From assembly GCA_945917985.1 (NCBI GenBank), contig CAMEIH010000026.1, forward strand, positions 1 through 36,023: 36,023 bases of DNA, read 5' to 3'. A program made the translations under genes and the position numbers. Positions 7,918 through 15,746 of the stretch are shown one piece after another. Each line of letters opens with the position of its first letter. The stretch's first letter is position 1. The notes under the pieces were generated by a model. The model searched no databases. It was not told the origin of the DNA and saw only the letters and a program-made list of their open reading frames with translations. Source of the DNA: an uncultured Clostridium sp. GTDB lineage: Bacteria; Bacillota; Clostridia; Lachnospirales; Lachnospiraceae.

Positions 7918-9285
7918 TCAATTCACAAAAATATCATCCAGTTCATTCAGAACATTATTCACATCAGTCACCACCACAACGGTATCTCCCGGCTGTATAC
8001 TGCTGTTACCGTTTGGAATGATGATTTCCTTTCCTCTGATAATCGCAGCGATCAGAACACCCTTCCGCAGTTTAAACTCAGGTGACAGAAAAGGAATCTG
8101 TATTTTCCCGCAGCTGTCAGATACATCAAATGCGATAGCTTCCGCCTTGCCATCTGCAATGCGGTACAGTCTTCTGATCCGGCTGCGGTCAGAGCTTGCC
8201 AGATTTCGGATGACCGACATCAGTTCTTCCACGATGACGCTGCTGGGCGATACACACACATTCACATCCGTCTTCCGCAAAAGCTGTTCATATGCAATCT
8301 CATTGATCTTTGCAAGTACCTGTGTCACACCTTCCGAGTGGGCAAACAGCGATACCGCCAGATTCGTTCTGTCATCTCCGGTCATGGAAAGGCAGGCATC
8401 CATTTTCCGGATTCCTTCCTCCTTCAGTATCTGCGTATCTACTGCATCTCCGCATATTACCTGCATATTGGGGAACAGCTTTACAAGCTCGATACACCTT
8501 TCTTTGTTCTTCTCAAGGACCTTGACATTGTAGCCAAGTGGTTCCAGTTCCTTCGCAAGATAATATCCGCCCGTTCCGCCGCCAACCATGAGGACATCCT
8601 TGATACGCTTCTTTTTGATGTGCAGTTTCTGGTAAATTTCTCTCACGGATCCAAGGGAGGCAATAATCTCAAGTCTGTCTTCTGACAATATGGTAAGCTT
8701 TCCGTCAGGAATGATCATTTCCTTTTTTCTGTAGACAGCCACAACCAGCATGTCCGTATCAAAAAATTCTTTCACCTGAGGCAGGGCCATGCCGGAAAGG
8801 GGACTGTTCTCCTCCACCTTAAGTTCCACAATCACGGCTTTTTTCTCAAAAAAGGCTTCTGTTCTGAGGGAGCCGGAAAGTTCGATATTCCACAGCATTT
8901 CTTTTGCCGCTTCCTTGTCCGGATTGAGCAGTCTGTCTATTCCGTACTCCTCCATGATATAGCTCTGGTCCTGATCAAATTCCGGCTGATGGATTCTGGC
9001 AGATACATCCAGTGTTCCCAGCTTTTTGGCCGTCATACAGGAAAGAATATTCAATTCATCGTTTGGTGTCAGCGCAACCAGCATATCTGCATTTTCTGCT
9101 CCTGCCTGGGCCAGAATCCTGCGGGAGCCACCGCTTCCCACCACACCGTTTACATTATATTTTTCCGTAATCTTCTCTACCACTTCCTTATTGCTGTCCA
9201 CCACCACTACATCGTAATGCTCCTTCGATATCACTTCAGTGAGCAGTCTGCCGGTCTGTCCCAATCCTACAACAATGATCTTCAT
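7918..9285 (-). CDS. trkA: Full-length TrkA with two tandem RCK domains
   Basis: A 455-residue cytosolic potassium-transport regulator made of two RCK_N/RCK_C units. The first Rossmann unit has GLGQTG at 7-12 and D30; the second has GGGTGG at 235-240 and E258. RCK_C domains occupy about 140-225 and 370-455. This duplicated form matches TrkA of Trk systems, unlike the single-unit protein encoded in the next operon. It begins 2 bases after the stop of the nhaP-like antiporter gene and is translated from AAAGGAACAGGAAATAG inside that gene's end, so it probably regulates the antiporter or is co-expressed with it. It could also serve TrkH. It is followed by the terminator at 7872-7897. Confidence 0.92.
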   Translation of the reverse strand: MKIIVVGLGQTGRLLTEVISKEHYDVVVVDSNKEVVEKITEKYNVNGVVGSGGSRRILAQAGAENADMLVALTPNDELNILSCMTAKKLGTLDVSARIHQPEFDQDQSYIMEEYGIDRLLNPDKEAAKEMLWNIELSGSLRTEAFFEKKAVIVELKVEENSPLSGMALPQVKEFFDTDMLVVAVYRKKEMIIPDGKLTILSEDRLEIIASLGSVREIYQKLHIKKKRIKDVLMVGGGTGGYYLAKELEPLGYNVKVLEKNKERCIELVKLFPNMQVICGDAVDTQILKEEGIRKMDACLSMTGDDRTNLAVSLFAHSEGVTQVLAKINEIAYEQLLRKTDVNVCVSPSSVIVEELMSVIRNLASSDRSRIRRLYRIADGKAEAIAFDVSDSCGKIQIPFLSPEFKLRKGVLIAAIIRGKEIIIPNGNSSIQPGDTVVVVTDVNNVLNELDDIFVN

Positions 9286-9287
9286 AT

Positions 9288-10583
9288 CTATTTCCTGTTC
9301 CTTTCTGCCTTCATTCTCTGATTCTTTTTATCCTCTATCGACCTGTATACCCGTTTCGTCGTCAATCCCTGAACGAGCACGGTAAAGAAGATTGTGATGT
9401 AGGCTGCATTTACCACGATCAGATAAATGTCAGCCGTCAGAAACTCTGCGGTCCCAAGGGCCAGTGCCAGCGATAAGCCCCCTTTTAACGCACTCCAGGT
9501 CATCAGCATGGAAAATTCTCTTTTGCTGTAATTTCCGGGCATTCGACTCTTCTCCATGAAAAACGTACAGCTTCTCACGCCCGCATATCGGGAGAGGAGC
9601 ACCGTCACGATTACAGCCGGGACTAAAATAAGGAAAAATCTGCTTGCCTGCGCATTCATCACCGACAGGCCGAGAAGTATAAATAACACTGCATTCAAAA
9701 TGCCATCTACCACTTCCCAAAAATCGTCATATAAATTGTCAGGATCCTGAACTATCAGCTTTCTGGCAGCCCGGCTTCTCATGTAAGCAAAGCACATACC
9801 ACAGACCACGGAAGCAATCACTCCCGAGAATCCCAAATGCTCACATATCACATAAACCAGCATCACATCCGTCAGGCTGATCAGAATATGTTTGACCGGA
9901 TCCCCGGTAAGCTTCAGAAGAGAAAAGAGCAGAAACGACACAACGACCGCAACAAAAATAGCACCGAACAGTTCTTTTCCCATGATGTAGAAAAAATTTC
10001 CTCCTTTTTGCCGGGAGAGAATTCCTTTTACAAACAAAAACAATGCGACACCTGTCCCGTCATTGAACAGGGATTCGCATTCTATCACAGACGTCACGTT
10101 TTTGGACATGCCGAGTTTATTTAAGATACCTGTGGCAGCAATCGGGTCAGTAGGGGAAACGATACATCCCAGCAAAATACAGGTCCACAGGTCCATATTC
10201 ATATGAAAAATAAAAGAGACCACAAAAAAAATAAGTCCGTAAACCGCTGAGGACACTACGGTACCAAGAAGCGCTAGCAGACCGATGGGACGTATATTCT
10301 GTTTAAACTTGGTTACAGACACCCGGCTGGAACCAGCAAACAGCATAAAGCACAGCACACCATCCAAAAGATAGGCGGCAAAATTAAAGTGATTACGCCC
10401 CCGTAGCGCCGATGCCACAGCGGAAGCGCCCGGTATCTGTCCCAGAATAATAACAAGAATACTGATTCCCAGTGAAAAGATAATCAGAACAATATCGCTC
10501 TGTATATGCAGCCATTTTTCATTTACAGCGCCCACCACTACAATCAGAAGTGCAACTACCGCAAAATAGGAAAGTACACTCAT
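9288..10583 (-). CDS. NhaP-type cation:proton antiporter (CPA1 family)
   Basis: A 431-residue membrane protein with about 12-13 hydrophobic segments. It has CPA1 signatures: SPTDPIAATGIL and ESLFNDGTGVALFLFV, where the TDP and ND motifs carry the ion-binding aspartates. It exchanges Na+ or K+ for H+ across the membrane. The frame opens at a TTG further upstream, but ATG 10583 is preferred because GGAGG and AAGGA lie immediately before it and the protein then starts MSVLSYFAVV. Pairing with TrkA suggests K+/H+ exchange as the efflux counterpart of TrkH, which is inferred. It is the first gene of a two-gene operon with a TGCTATAAT promoter element at 10622-10630. It ends in TAG. Confidence 0.9.
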   Translation of the reverse strand: MSVLSYFAVVALLIVVVGAVNEKWLHIQSDIVLIIFSLGISILVIILGQIPGASAVASALRGRNHFNFAAYLLDGVLCFMLFAGSSRVSVTKFKQNIRPIGLLALLGTVVSSAVYGLIFFVVSFIFHMNMDLWTCILLGCIVSPTDPIAATGILNKLGMSKNVTSVIECESLFNDGTGVALFLFVKGILSRQKGGNFFYIMGKELFGAIFVAVVVSFLLFSLLKLTGDPVKHILISLTDVMLVYVICEHLGFSGVIASVVCGMCFAYMRSRAARKLIVQDPDNLYDDFWEVVDGILNAVLFILLGLSVMNAQASRFFLILVPAVIVTVLLSRYAGVRSCTFFMEKSRMPGNYSKREFSMLMTWSALKGGLSLALALGTAEFLTADIYLIVVNAAYITIFFTVLVQGLTTKRVYRSIEDKKNQRMKAERNRK

Positions 10584-10621
10584 ATCCTTTTTCTCCTCCA
10601 AGGCAATAACTTTGTCTATTT

Positions 10622-10630
10622 ATTATAGCA
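10622..10630 (-). promoter_or_regulatory. Extended -10 promoter of the nhaP-trkA operon
   Basis: On the minus strand TGCTATAAT (10630-10622) is a perfect -10 with the extended TGn motif. No good -35 stands 17 bases upstream; a TTGACA exists further up at an unsuitable distance. It lies about 40 bases before ATG 10583. Confidence 0.55.
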
Positions 10631-10685
10631 TTGTCTGTATGAAAAAGGTATTAGCAAATCGCTTGTCAAATAAAGATTTCATAAA

Positions 10686-11801
10686 TCAACCAAGTTTCAG
10701 ATTATCAGCTATTTGCTGTAATTGATTTATGTGTTTTTCAAAAAAAATCTTATACCCCTTACAAAAATAGTTTTTGTAGGTGCCATCAGCCTGCAATACC
10801 CTGTTTCGCTGACAGCCATTACGACATAAAAAGCGATAGTCACATCTTTGGCATTCTTCGGAAACCATTTGGGATGTCTCCCGAAACTGAAGCTCAGCCC
10901 TTTTTTCATCCATCTGTCCAATGGTATTTACATTAAAATTTCCAAGGCTGTACTCATCCAGCATATAGAAGTCACAGGGATACACACTTCCGTCCGCCTC
11001 AACAACATATTGTATTCCACAAATTCCCTGATGCTCACAAGCCTCCGGTAAAAATCCCAAAAGAATTCCTATGTAATTTTCAAACTAACGAATATAGGGC
11101 TGCTGTCCTTTTTTATAATCAGCAAACCAGCTTTCGAAAAGCTCCGATAAAAATTTTCCATATAGTTCAGAAGTCAGGGAATAGGGATATTTCCCTTTAT
11201 CCTCATACAGTGGATCCATGCAGGCAATATACTGCTGAAAATCCCAGCCTTTTTTCTTATAATCAGCATAAATTTTTTTGATGTTTCCCGCGACCTCTTT
11301 GTGGATCACTGTCAGAATATTGTATTCTACTCCAAACCGGTCCATCATCTCACATGCCTCGGCGATCTTTTTGTAGGTGGCTTCTCCACTTGGCAATTTA
11401 CGGTAGCGGTTATGTATCTCTTCAGTCCCATCAACAGAAATACCAATCAGAAAATGATTCTCCCTGAAAAATTCACACCACTTCTCTGTCATGTTTGTGC
11501 CGTTCGTCTGAAAGGCAAAATGAACAGGAATCCGTTTGCGGTTGTAATGATTGACATACTCCACAAATTTCTTAAAAAAATCCAATCCGGCCAGGGAAGG
11601 TTCTCCTCCCTGAAAAGTGAAGAAGCACGTTCCGTCAGTATGTAAAATCGTCTTTCTGACCACATTTCTTAAAGTTTCCTCTGACATTCTGCCGTAGGAC
11701 TTCTGTCTCCTTTTTTCCTGCTCATCACAGTAGAAGCAGTAATCACATTTCATATTGCAAAGGCCTGACACAGGCTTGATCATAACACTGATGTTTTTCA
11801 T
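10686..11801 (-). pseudogene. Anaerobic sulfatase-maturating enzyme (radical SAM/SPASM) interrupted by an in-frame amber codon
   Basis: The frame from ATG 11801 to the stop at 10686 is 371 codons, the size of clostridial anSME (about 370), but codon 239 (11087-11085) is TAG. The same frame continues, without frameshift, as FENYIGILLGFLPEAC. The first part holds the radical SAM motif C15-X3-C19-X2-C22 and FQGGEP. The second part holds the SPASM cysteines, including C255, C261, C276 and the following D277, and an ECQRCDYRFLCRNGC run; read-through numbering matches that known for the C. perfringens enzyme. Homologues have YIRYFENY here, so one base change in a Tyr codon explains the stop. The enzyme converts the sulfatase active-site cysteine to formylglycine. 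ATG 11801 lies one base after the sulfatase stop (TAAGATG), so the genes are coupled. The truncated product would lack the auxiliary clusters and D277 and should be inactive. Confidence 0.88.
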
Positions 11802-11802
11802 C

Positions 11803-13305
11803 TTATTCCAGTGACCCCTCGGATTTTTTTCGATTTGCCCCCTCGACCGGCATTCCCGTTGCATAGTCCAGACGCTTTGGCTCATATTCCTCATCCATTC
11901 TCTGCCTTGTATAACCGGTATAACTCCAGGTTGCAGGTGCTGCATCCTTTCTCCATGGACGTCTTTCCCATCGATAACTTCGAAATGGATCTCTTGTCCT
12001 GTTCATCCAGTCCAAAATTTCTTCATGAAGTCGCTTTTTGTCTTCATAAAACTCATCAGAACCGATCAGATTATGCATTTCATACGGATCATTTAAGGTA
12101 TCATAAAATTCATCAATATCTTCCAGCAAATGAACAACCAGCTTAAATCTTCCGTCAAAAGCTCCTCGCATCATCTGCAATCCTCCAAAACCGTCCAATT
12201 CCTGCTCATACCTCGTAAATTCTGTAAAAACGCAGGAATTGATCCTGTTCTCGGGATTCTTGAATGCCGGGAGCAAACTTTTCCCCTCTAACAATTTTGG
12301 AATAGGTAGTCCCATATACTCCATAATTGTAGGAGCAAGATCAATGTGACTTACAGGCTGATCATCCACAAGATTTTTCCCGATTTCAATTCCACTCACA
12401 ATAAACGGAATACATGCCACTTCCTTATACATCACCGCGCCCTTACTGTTTAAACAATGACTCTCACAGGCTTCTCCGTGATCAGAAGTATAAATAATCA
12501 TGGCATCCGGTGCATTCTTTCGCACGGTATTGATGACACGCCCTATTTCCGTATCAATAAACGCATTGCATCCCAGAAGTCCTGCGATGGCAATTTGTAT
12601 CTCATCCCGATCAGTTTTCAGATTATCTCCTGCCCAGATTTTCTGATACTCCGGTTTTCCCTCCAATGTATCCCATACATTAGGTGCTTTCGGAAATTCA
12701 TAATCCTTAAACATGGATGCATAAGGTTCCGGACAGAGACTGGGATCATGAGGTTCATCAAAGGATACAGTCAAAAAGAAATCCTCATCTTTGTTCTTCT
12801 CCACAAAATTAACGGCACGATCCGCACAGCGATGTCCATAGGTAAAATCAGCACTGATTCCCAGTTCTCTGGTAGACCCTTTCCTTGACAATCTGCGTTC
12901 TTCCTCAGTCAGTTCCTCGAGATAACATCTCATATCATACCAATATTCAGGATCCCATCCTTCGGGGCATCTTCCCAGTCCGAAATAATCTCCCCCATCC
13001 AAGTGCCACTTCCCGATAAATGCACAGTGAATGCCATTGTCCGTGAGACGCTGTCCTATCGTTTTATTATTTGCTCCCAGAGCCAGACCATTGGCAAAGC
13101 TGCCGTTCGAGTGAGGATACATTCCCGTAAACATAGCCGATCTCGCCGGTCCACAAACGGGCTGACAGGTATATGCGTTGGTATATCTGATTCCCTCTTC
13201 TGCAAGCCTGTCCAGATTAGGTGTGTTCATCGCCGGATTGCCGTAGCATCCAACCATATCCTGCCTGGTTGTGTCTGTCATGATAAGTACTATTTGTTTT
13301 TTCAT
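11803..13305 (-). CDS. Cysteine-type (type I) sulfatase
   Basis: A 500-residue sulfatase of the alkaline phosphatase superfamily. The maturation motif C51-G-P-A-R, within CQPVCGPARSAMFTG, identifies the Cys converted to formylglycine. Other expected active-site residues are D11, K99 and H101 (GKWHLD), H186, D275 and H276 (TSDHGE) and K294. It hydrolyses sulfate esters; the substrate (glycan, mucin or choline sulfate type) cannot be told by eye. No signal peptide is visible, so it is probably cytoplasmic. GGAAG lies 11 bases before ATG 13305. It is followed at once by its maturase, which carries an amber codon. Its promoter at 13356-13384 adjoins a symmetric site likely bound by the divergent LysR regulator. 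Confidence 0.93.
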   Translation of the reverse strand: MKKQIVLIMTDTTRQDMVGCYGNPAMNTPNLDRLAEEGIRYTNAYTCQPVCGPARSAMFTGMYPHSNGSFANGLALGANNKTIGQRLTDNGIHCAFIGKWHLDGGDYFGLGRCPEGWDPEYWYDMRCYLEELTEEERRLSRKGSTRELGISADFTYGHRCADRAVNFVEKNKDEDFFLTVSFDEPHDPSLCPEPYASMFKDYEFPKAPNVWDTLEGKPEYQKIWAGDNLKTDRDEIQIAIAGLLGCNAFIDTEIGRVINTVRKNAPDAMIIYTSDHGEACESHCLNSKGAVMYKEVACIPFIVSGIEIGKNLVDDQPVSHIDLAPTIMEYMGLPIPKLLEGKSLLPAFKNPENRINSCVFTEFTRYEQELDGFGGLQMMRGAFDGRFKLVVHLLEDIDEFYDTLNDPYEMHNLIGSDEFYEDKKRLHEEILDWMNRTRDPFRSYRWERRPWRKDAAPATWSYTGYTRQRMDEEYEPKRLDYATGMPVEGANRKKSEGSLE

Positions 13306-13355
13306 AAGCCCATGGTCTTCCTTTCCAATCGATTTACAAAATCATTTCAATTAAT

Positions 13356-13384
13356 ACTATACTATTTATTGATTTATGTGTAAA
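13356..13384 (-). promoter_or_regulatory. Promoter of the sulfatase-maturase operon
   Basis: On the minus strand TTTACA (13384-13379) and TATAGT (13361-13356) are spaced by 17 bases, about 50 bases upstream of ATG 13305. The inverted repeat at 13386-13407 abuts the upstream edge of the -35, the position from which LysR proteins activate. Confidence 0.6.
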
Positions 13385-13385
13385 A

Positions 13386-13433
13386 TGATAAATATTGATA
13401 TTTGTCATAACCAATATGGTATGATAAATATCA
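13386..13433. promoter_or_regulatory. Probable LysR-regulator binding sites between sulfatase and regulator
   Basis: TGATAAATAT and ATATTTGTCA form a 10-base inverted repeat with a 2-base spacer at 13386-13407 (one mismatch). A second TGATAAATAT is at 13422-13431, 36 bases from the first and about 40 bases before the regulator's ATG. One site flanks the sulfatase -35, the other lies in the regulator's own promoter. That is the usual LysR layout for activation of the divergent gene and autoregulation. Binding is inferred. Confidence 0.55.
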
Positions 13434-13470
13434 GAATATAACTATCTGAAAGCTAAGGAGACATATCACC

Positions 13471-14355
13471 ATGACATTACGACACATGAAAATATTTGTT
13501 GTGGTCTATCAGGAGATGAATATAACAAAGGCTGCCGGAATCCTGCACATGACACAACCGGCAGTGACCCGTGCCATTCAGGAAATGGAATATCATTACG
13601 GAATTCAGCTTTTTGAACGGTTGAATCATAAATTATATAAAACAAGATTGAGCGACGAATTCTATTCTTATGCATTACATATGACGGATTCCTTTGATCT
13701 GATGGAGAAAAGATTTAAAGATCAGGATAAGCTGGGATTTTTGCGTGTTGGCGCAAGTATAACACTTGGAAATCATCTGATGCCAAAAGCGCTATGCCGG
13801 CTGAAGGAAGAAGATTCTTCTTTTGAAATCAAAGTAATGGTATCAAACGGCGAATCATTGCAAAGAGCACTTCTCGACAACAAGATTGATCTGGCCTTTA
13901 TTGAAGGTAATTTTTCTTCTGATTATCTCTGTTCAGAACCCTTTATGAAGGATAGACTTGTGTTAATCATGTCACCCGGATATGAACTTTATCAGAAGGA
14001 AAAGATTTATTTAAGGGACTTAATTGCCTGTCCTCTGTTGCTCAGAGAAAAAGGAAGTGCCGGTCGCAACTTTGTTGATCATATCTTTGAGAGTCATGAT
14101 TTAGTGCTAAATCCAATTTGGGAAAGTACCAGTACAGAGGCACTTGTCAAGGCGGTTGAGTCAGGACTTGGGATTTCCCTGCTTCCTGAACAGTTGGTAA
14201 AAGATAGTCTTTTATCAGGACGAATCGTTTCCCGTGATGTGGAAAAGGAATCGTTTGAAAGAACCAATTACATTTTATGGCATAAAAATAAATATCTTAC
14301 TCCATCCATCAACCATTTTATCAGTATATGCAGGGAGCTATCCGAAGAATTATAA
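13471..14355 (+). CDS. LysR family transcriptional regulator
   Basis: A 294-residue regulator. Residues 1-60 form the winged helix-turn-helix (MKIFVVVYQEMNITKAAGILHMTQPAVTRAIQEME), and 88-294 the periplasmic-binding-like effector domain (LRVGASITLG, VESGLGISLLP), typical of the CysL/CbbR-like branch. AAGGAG ten bases before ATG 13471 supports the start. It is transcribed away from the sulfatase operon with 165 bases between them, which contain repeated TGATAAATAT sites. By position it should control sulfatase expression, perhaps in response to a sulfated compound or sulfur supply. The effector is unknown. Confidence 0.92.
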   Translation: MTLRHMKIFVVVYQEMNITKAAGILHMTQPAVTRAIQEMEYHYGIQLFERLNHKLYKTRLSDEFYSYALHMTDSFDLMEKRFKDQDKLGFLRVGASITLGNHLMPKALCRLKEEDSSFEIKVMVSNGESLQRALLDNKIDLAFIEGNFSSDYLCSEPFMKDRLVLIMSPGYELYQKEKIYLRDLIACPLLLREKGSAGRNFVDHIFESHDLVLNPIWESTSTEALVKAVESGLGISLLPEQLVKDSLLSGRIVSRDVEKESFERTNYILWHKNKYLTPSINHFISICRELSEEL

Positions 14356-14357
14356 AA

Positions 14358-14379
14358 AGCAGGTATTTCAAAACCTGCT
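14358..14379 (+). terminator. Weak terminator after the LysR gene
   Basis: AGCAGGT (14358-14364) pairs with ACCTGCT (14373-14379) across an 8-base loop, two bases after the LysR stop, followed by CTTTAT. The T tract is short, so termination may be partial. Confidence 0.5.
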
Positions 14380-14394
14380 CTTTATCAAATACTA

Positions 14395-14520
14395 TTACAT
14401 TTTGACATATTGCTTGTAGATTTCCTCTACAGCAAATTCATCAACCAGCATTCCCAATACCTTCGACCGATATTTTCTAGGGAACTCCTCAAGGACATGA
14501 TTTTTTATTTTAAATATTTC
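14395..14520 (-). pseudogene. Short open remnant downstream of the Rpn-family gene
   Basis: After the Rpn stop, another minus-strand frame stays open for 41 codons, ending with TAA at 14397-14395. It reads like real protein (HVLEEFPRKYRSKVLGML then VDEFAVEEIYKQYVKM), amphipathic and charged, but has no ATG, GTG or TTG start in its first part and overlaps the last codons of the Rpn gene. The composition suggests the tail of a decayed second gene or of an older, longer version of the Rpn protein. I do not recognise the family. Confidence 0.4.
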
Positions 14521-15299
14521 TCATAAATCCCCTCTATATCATCCGTTCCTGCATCCTTGATTGCGGCATAGATTTTTCCGATGGTTTCTGCGTCTTCCTC
14601 CAGCATTTCTGCTGTTTCTTCCACGGTAAGACCCTTCTGATACTTCTTGCAAGTCAACTGAATCAGTTTTTGCATTTCGCCGGCTGTTCTTCCCTGCTTG
14701 AATCCTTGCCTAAGTCCCTGTTCAAGTCCTTGCTTAAGTCCATTCGCCATACCATTTGCCGTTGCATCCCGCTTTGTCAGCTCAAGCCGCCTCTCGAATG
14801 TATAATCCAGTGTCATTACCTTCACCACCTCATCCCTGCGCTCTGTCAGAAACTCCTTTAGCACATTCTCTTCCATACATCTGTCAATTGCCCGGTTGAT
14901 TGCCCTCTCAAGATCCTTTGAATCCTTCTCCTCCTCGAGATAACCTCGCACATAGTCCACAAAGATCATATATTCCCGAAGGAAAGGGCATCTGCTTTTC
15001 AGGCTTTCATTCTTTCCGGAGTTGATGTTGTAAACCGTACATTTTAATTCCAGCTCCGGGTCCTCCAAAGGACGCTCAAACGCATCCGAAAGCTTCAGTT
15101 CATACTGCTCCGGCTGTTCCTCTTCTCCGTTATAAAACACCGCAAACTTCGGTGTCGGCAGCTTGATATGCTCCCTGCTCACCATACCCGGATCCGTGTA
15201 AGCAGACCCGTTCATTGCATTGTAGAGTTCCAGAGCGTTTACCGGATCCTCCATAAGCATACTAAATACATCACTTTTGTACTCTCTGTTTCCTGTCAT
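14505..15299 (-). CDS. Rpn/PD-(D/E)XK family protein, apparently lacking the nuclease core
   Basis: A 264-residue protein of the Rpn (recombination-promoting nuclease/putative transposase) type common in Lachnospiraceae. The start MTGNREYKSDVFSMLMED and the middle KLPTPKFAVFYNG are typical. So is the run GLKQGLEQGLRQGFKQG (about 187-203), a Gly-X-X-Gln-Gly repeat. From memory, relatives have about 60 more residues between YTDP and KLPTPKF, containing the catalytic Asp and the Glu-X-Gln/Lys element. Here TDPGMVSREHIKLPTPKF runs straight through, so the catalytic centre seems deleted in frame. AGGAGG lies 5 bases before ATG 15299. The gene has its own promoter and a structured leader. It may still be expressed as a non-nucleolytic relic. 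Confidence 0.75.
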   Translation of the reverse strand: MTGNREYKSDVFSMLMEDPVNALELYNAMNGSAYTDPGMVSREHIKLPTPKFAVFYNGEEEQPEQYELKLSDAFERPLEDPELELKCTVYNINSGKNESLKSRCPFLREYMIFVDYVRGYLEEEKDSKDLERAINRAIDRCMEENVLKEFLTERRDEVVKVMTLDYTFERRLELTKRDATANGMANGLKQGLEQGLRQGFKQGRTAGEMQKLIQLTCKKYQKGLTVEETAEMLEEDAETIGKIYAAIKDAGTDDIEGIYEKYLK

Positions 15300-15349
15300 G
15301 GTTCCTCCTTTGGTTCAGGAACCTCTGACCTCACGGTTCCTGCTTTCAT
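15296..15349 (-). CDS. 17-codon upstream open frame coupled to the Rpn-family gene
   Basis: ATG 15349 opens a 17-codon frame reading MKAGTVRSEVPEPKEEP that ends in TGA at 15298-15296, overlapping the Rpn ATG as ATGA. It lies wholly within the pairing sequences of the leader. No ribosome binding site is seen before its ATG, so translation is uncertain. If translated, ribosomes would melt the leader helices and re-initiate at the Rpn start. Confidence 0.35.
   Translation of the reverse strand: MKAGTVRSEVPEPKEEP
15300..15342 (-). promoter_or_regulatory. Competing helices at the Rpn ribosome binding site
   Basis: In minus-strand order, CAGGAACC (15342-15335), GGTTCCTG (15323-15316) and AGGAACC (15306-15300) can form two exclusive helices: the first two pair perfectly over 8 bases with an 11-base loop, or the second pairs with the third over 7 bases with a 10-base loop. 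The third copy overlaps the start of the AGGAGG site. The first helix would leave the ribosome site open and the second would partly mask it. Confidence 0.5.
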
Positions 15350-15419
15350 AAAATAATAATTGGGATTAAAAGCATGAATTTCCGTGAATAATTGAATGAT
15401 ATACTAAAGTTTTAGATAA

Positions 15420-15502
15420 GCGTGCAGTCCCTCATGACCACGCCTGATATGAAAATCTGCTTTTGTATAAAACAGTATAAAAAGTAACGTTATTTTTGTC
15501 AA
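15420..15502 (-). promoter_or_regulatory. Promoter and leader hairpin of the Rpn-family gene
   Basis: On the minus strand TTGACA (15502-15497) and TATACT (15479-15474) are spaced by 17 bases, one of the best promoters in the window. The transcript would have a leader of about 170 bases. It begins with a hairpin at 15443-15420: GCGTGGTC pairs with GAC and CACGC around a two-base bulge. Further upstream, 15503-15686 is AT-rich and I see nothing else in it. Confidence 0.65.
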
Positions 15503-15686
15503 CAGACAGAAAAATTCCTACTGGCAACTTGCACAATACAACATCTTGTGCTTTTCATACTAATAATAATTTTCAAGCAACAATATATCGATTTTTTTCT
15601 CGTTTTAACCCTTTAATTTTCTACATCCCTAAATTTGATCGCAATGTCATAATATAAAATATTAAATTTTTTTCTTCTTATAAAAA

Positions 15687-15711
15687 GCGGATGAGCAAAC
15701 TGCCCATCCGC
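15687..15711 (-). terminator. Terminator of the LacI-controlled sugar operon
   Basis: GCGGATG (15687-15693) pairs with CATCCGC (15705-15711), and the stem extends inward through GCA/TGC and one G-T pair to a 3-base loop. On the minus strand it is followed by TTTTTAT. It lies 36 bases after the isomerase stop. The T run on the other side makes it potentially bidirectional. Confidence 0.9.
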
Positions 15712-15746
15712 CTTTTTTCTACTACTTATTAAAAATCTAAAACATC

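Noticed and set aside
7853..8533. 226-residue plus-strand ORF opposite trkA
   Set aside because: It overlaps the terminator and antisense of a well-supported two-domain TrkA, and its composition is atypical.
11085..11087. Pyrrolysine or other programmed amber recoding in the maturase
   Set aside because: The position is normally an ordinary Tyr away from the catalytic residues, no recoding structure is seen, and TAG is used as a plain stop by trkH and nhaP in the same window.
14738..14799. Gly-Gln repeat of the Rpn gene as a tandem DNA repeat or mobile element
   Set aside because: It encodes the GLxQG pentapeptide run normal for this protein family and the DNA copies are degenerate.
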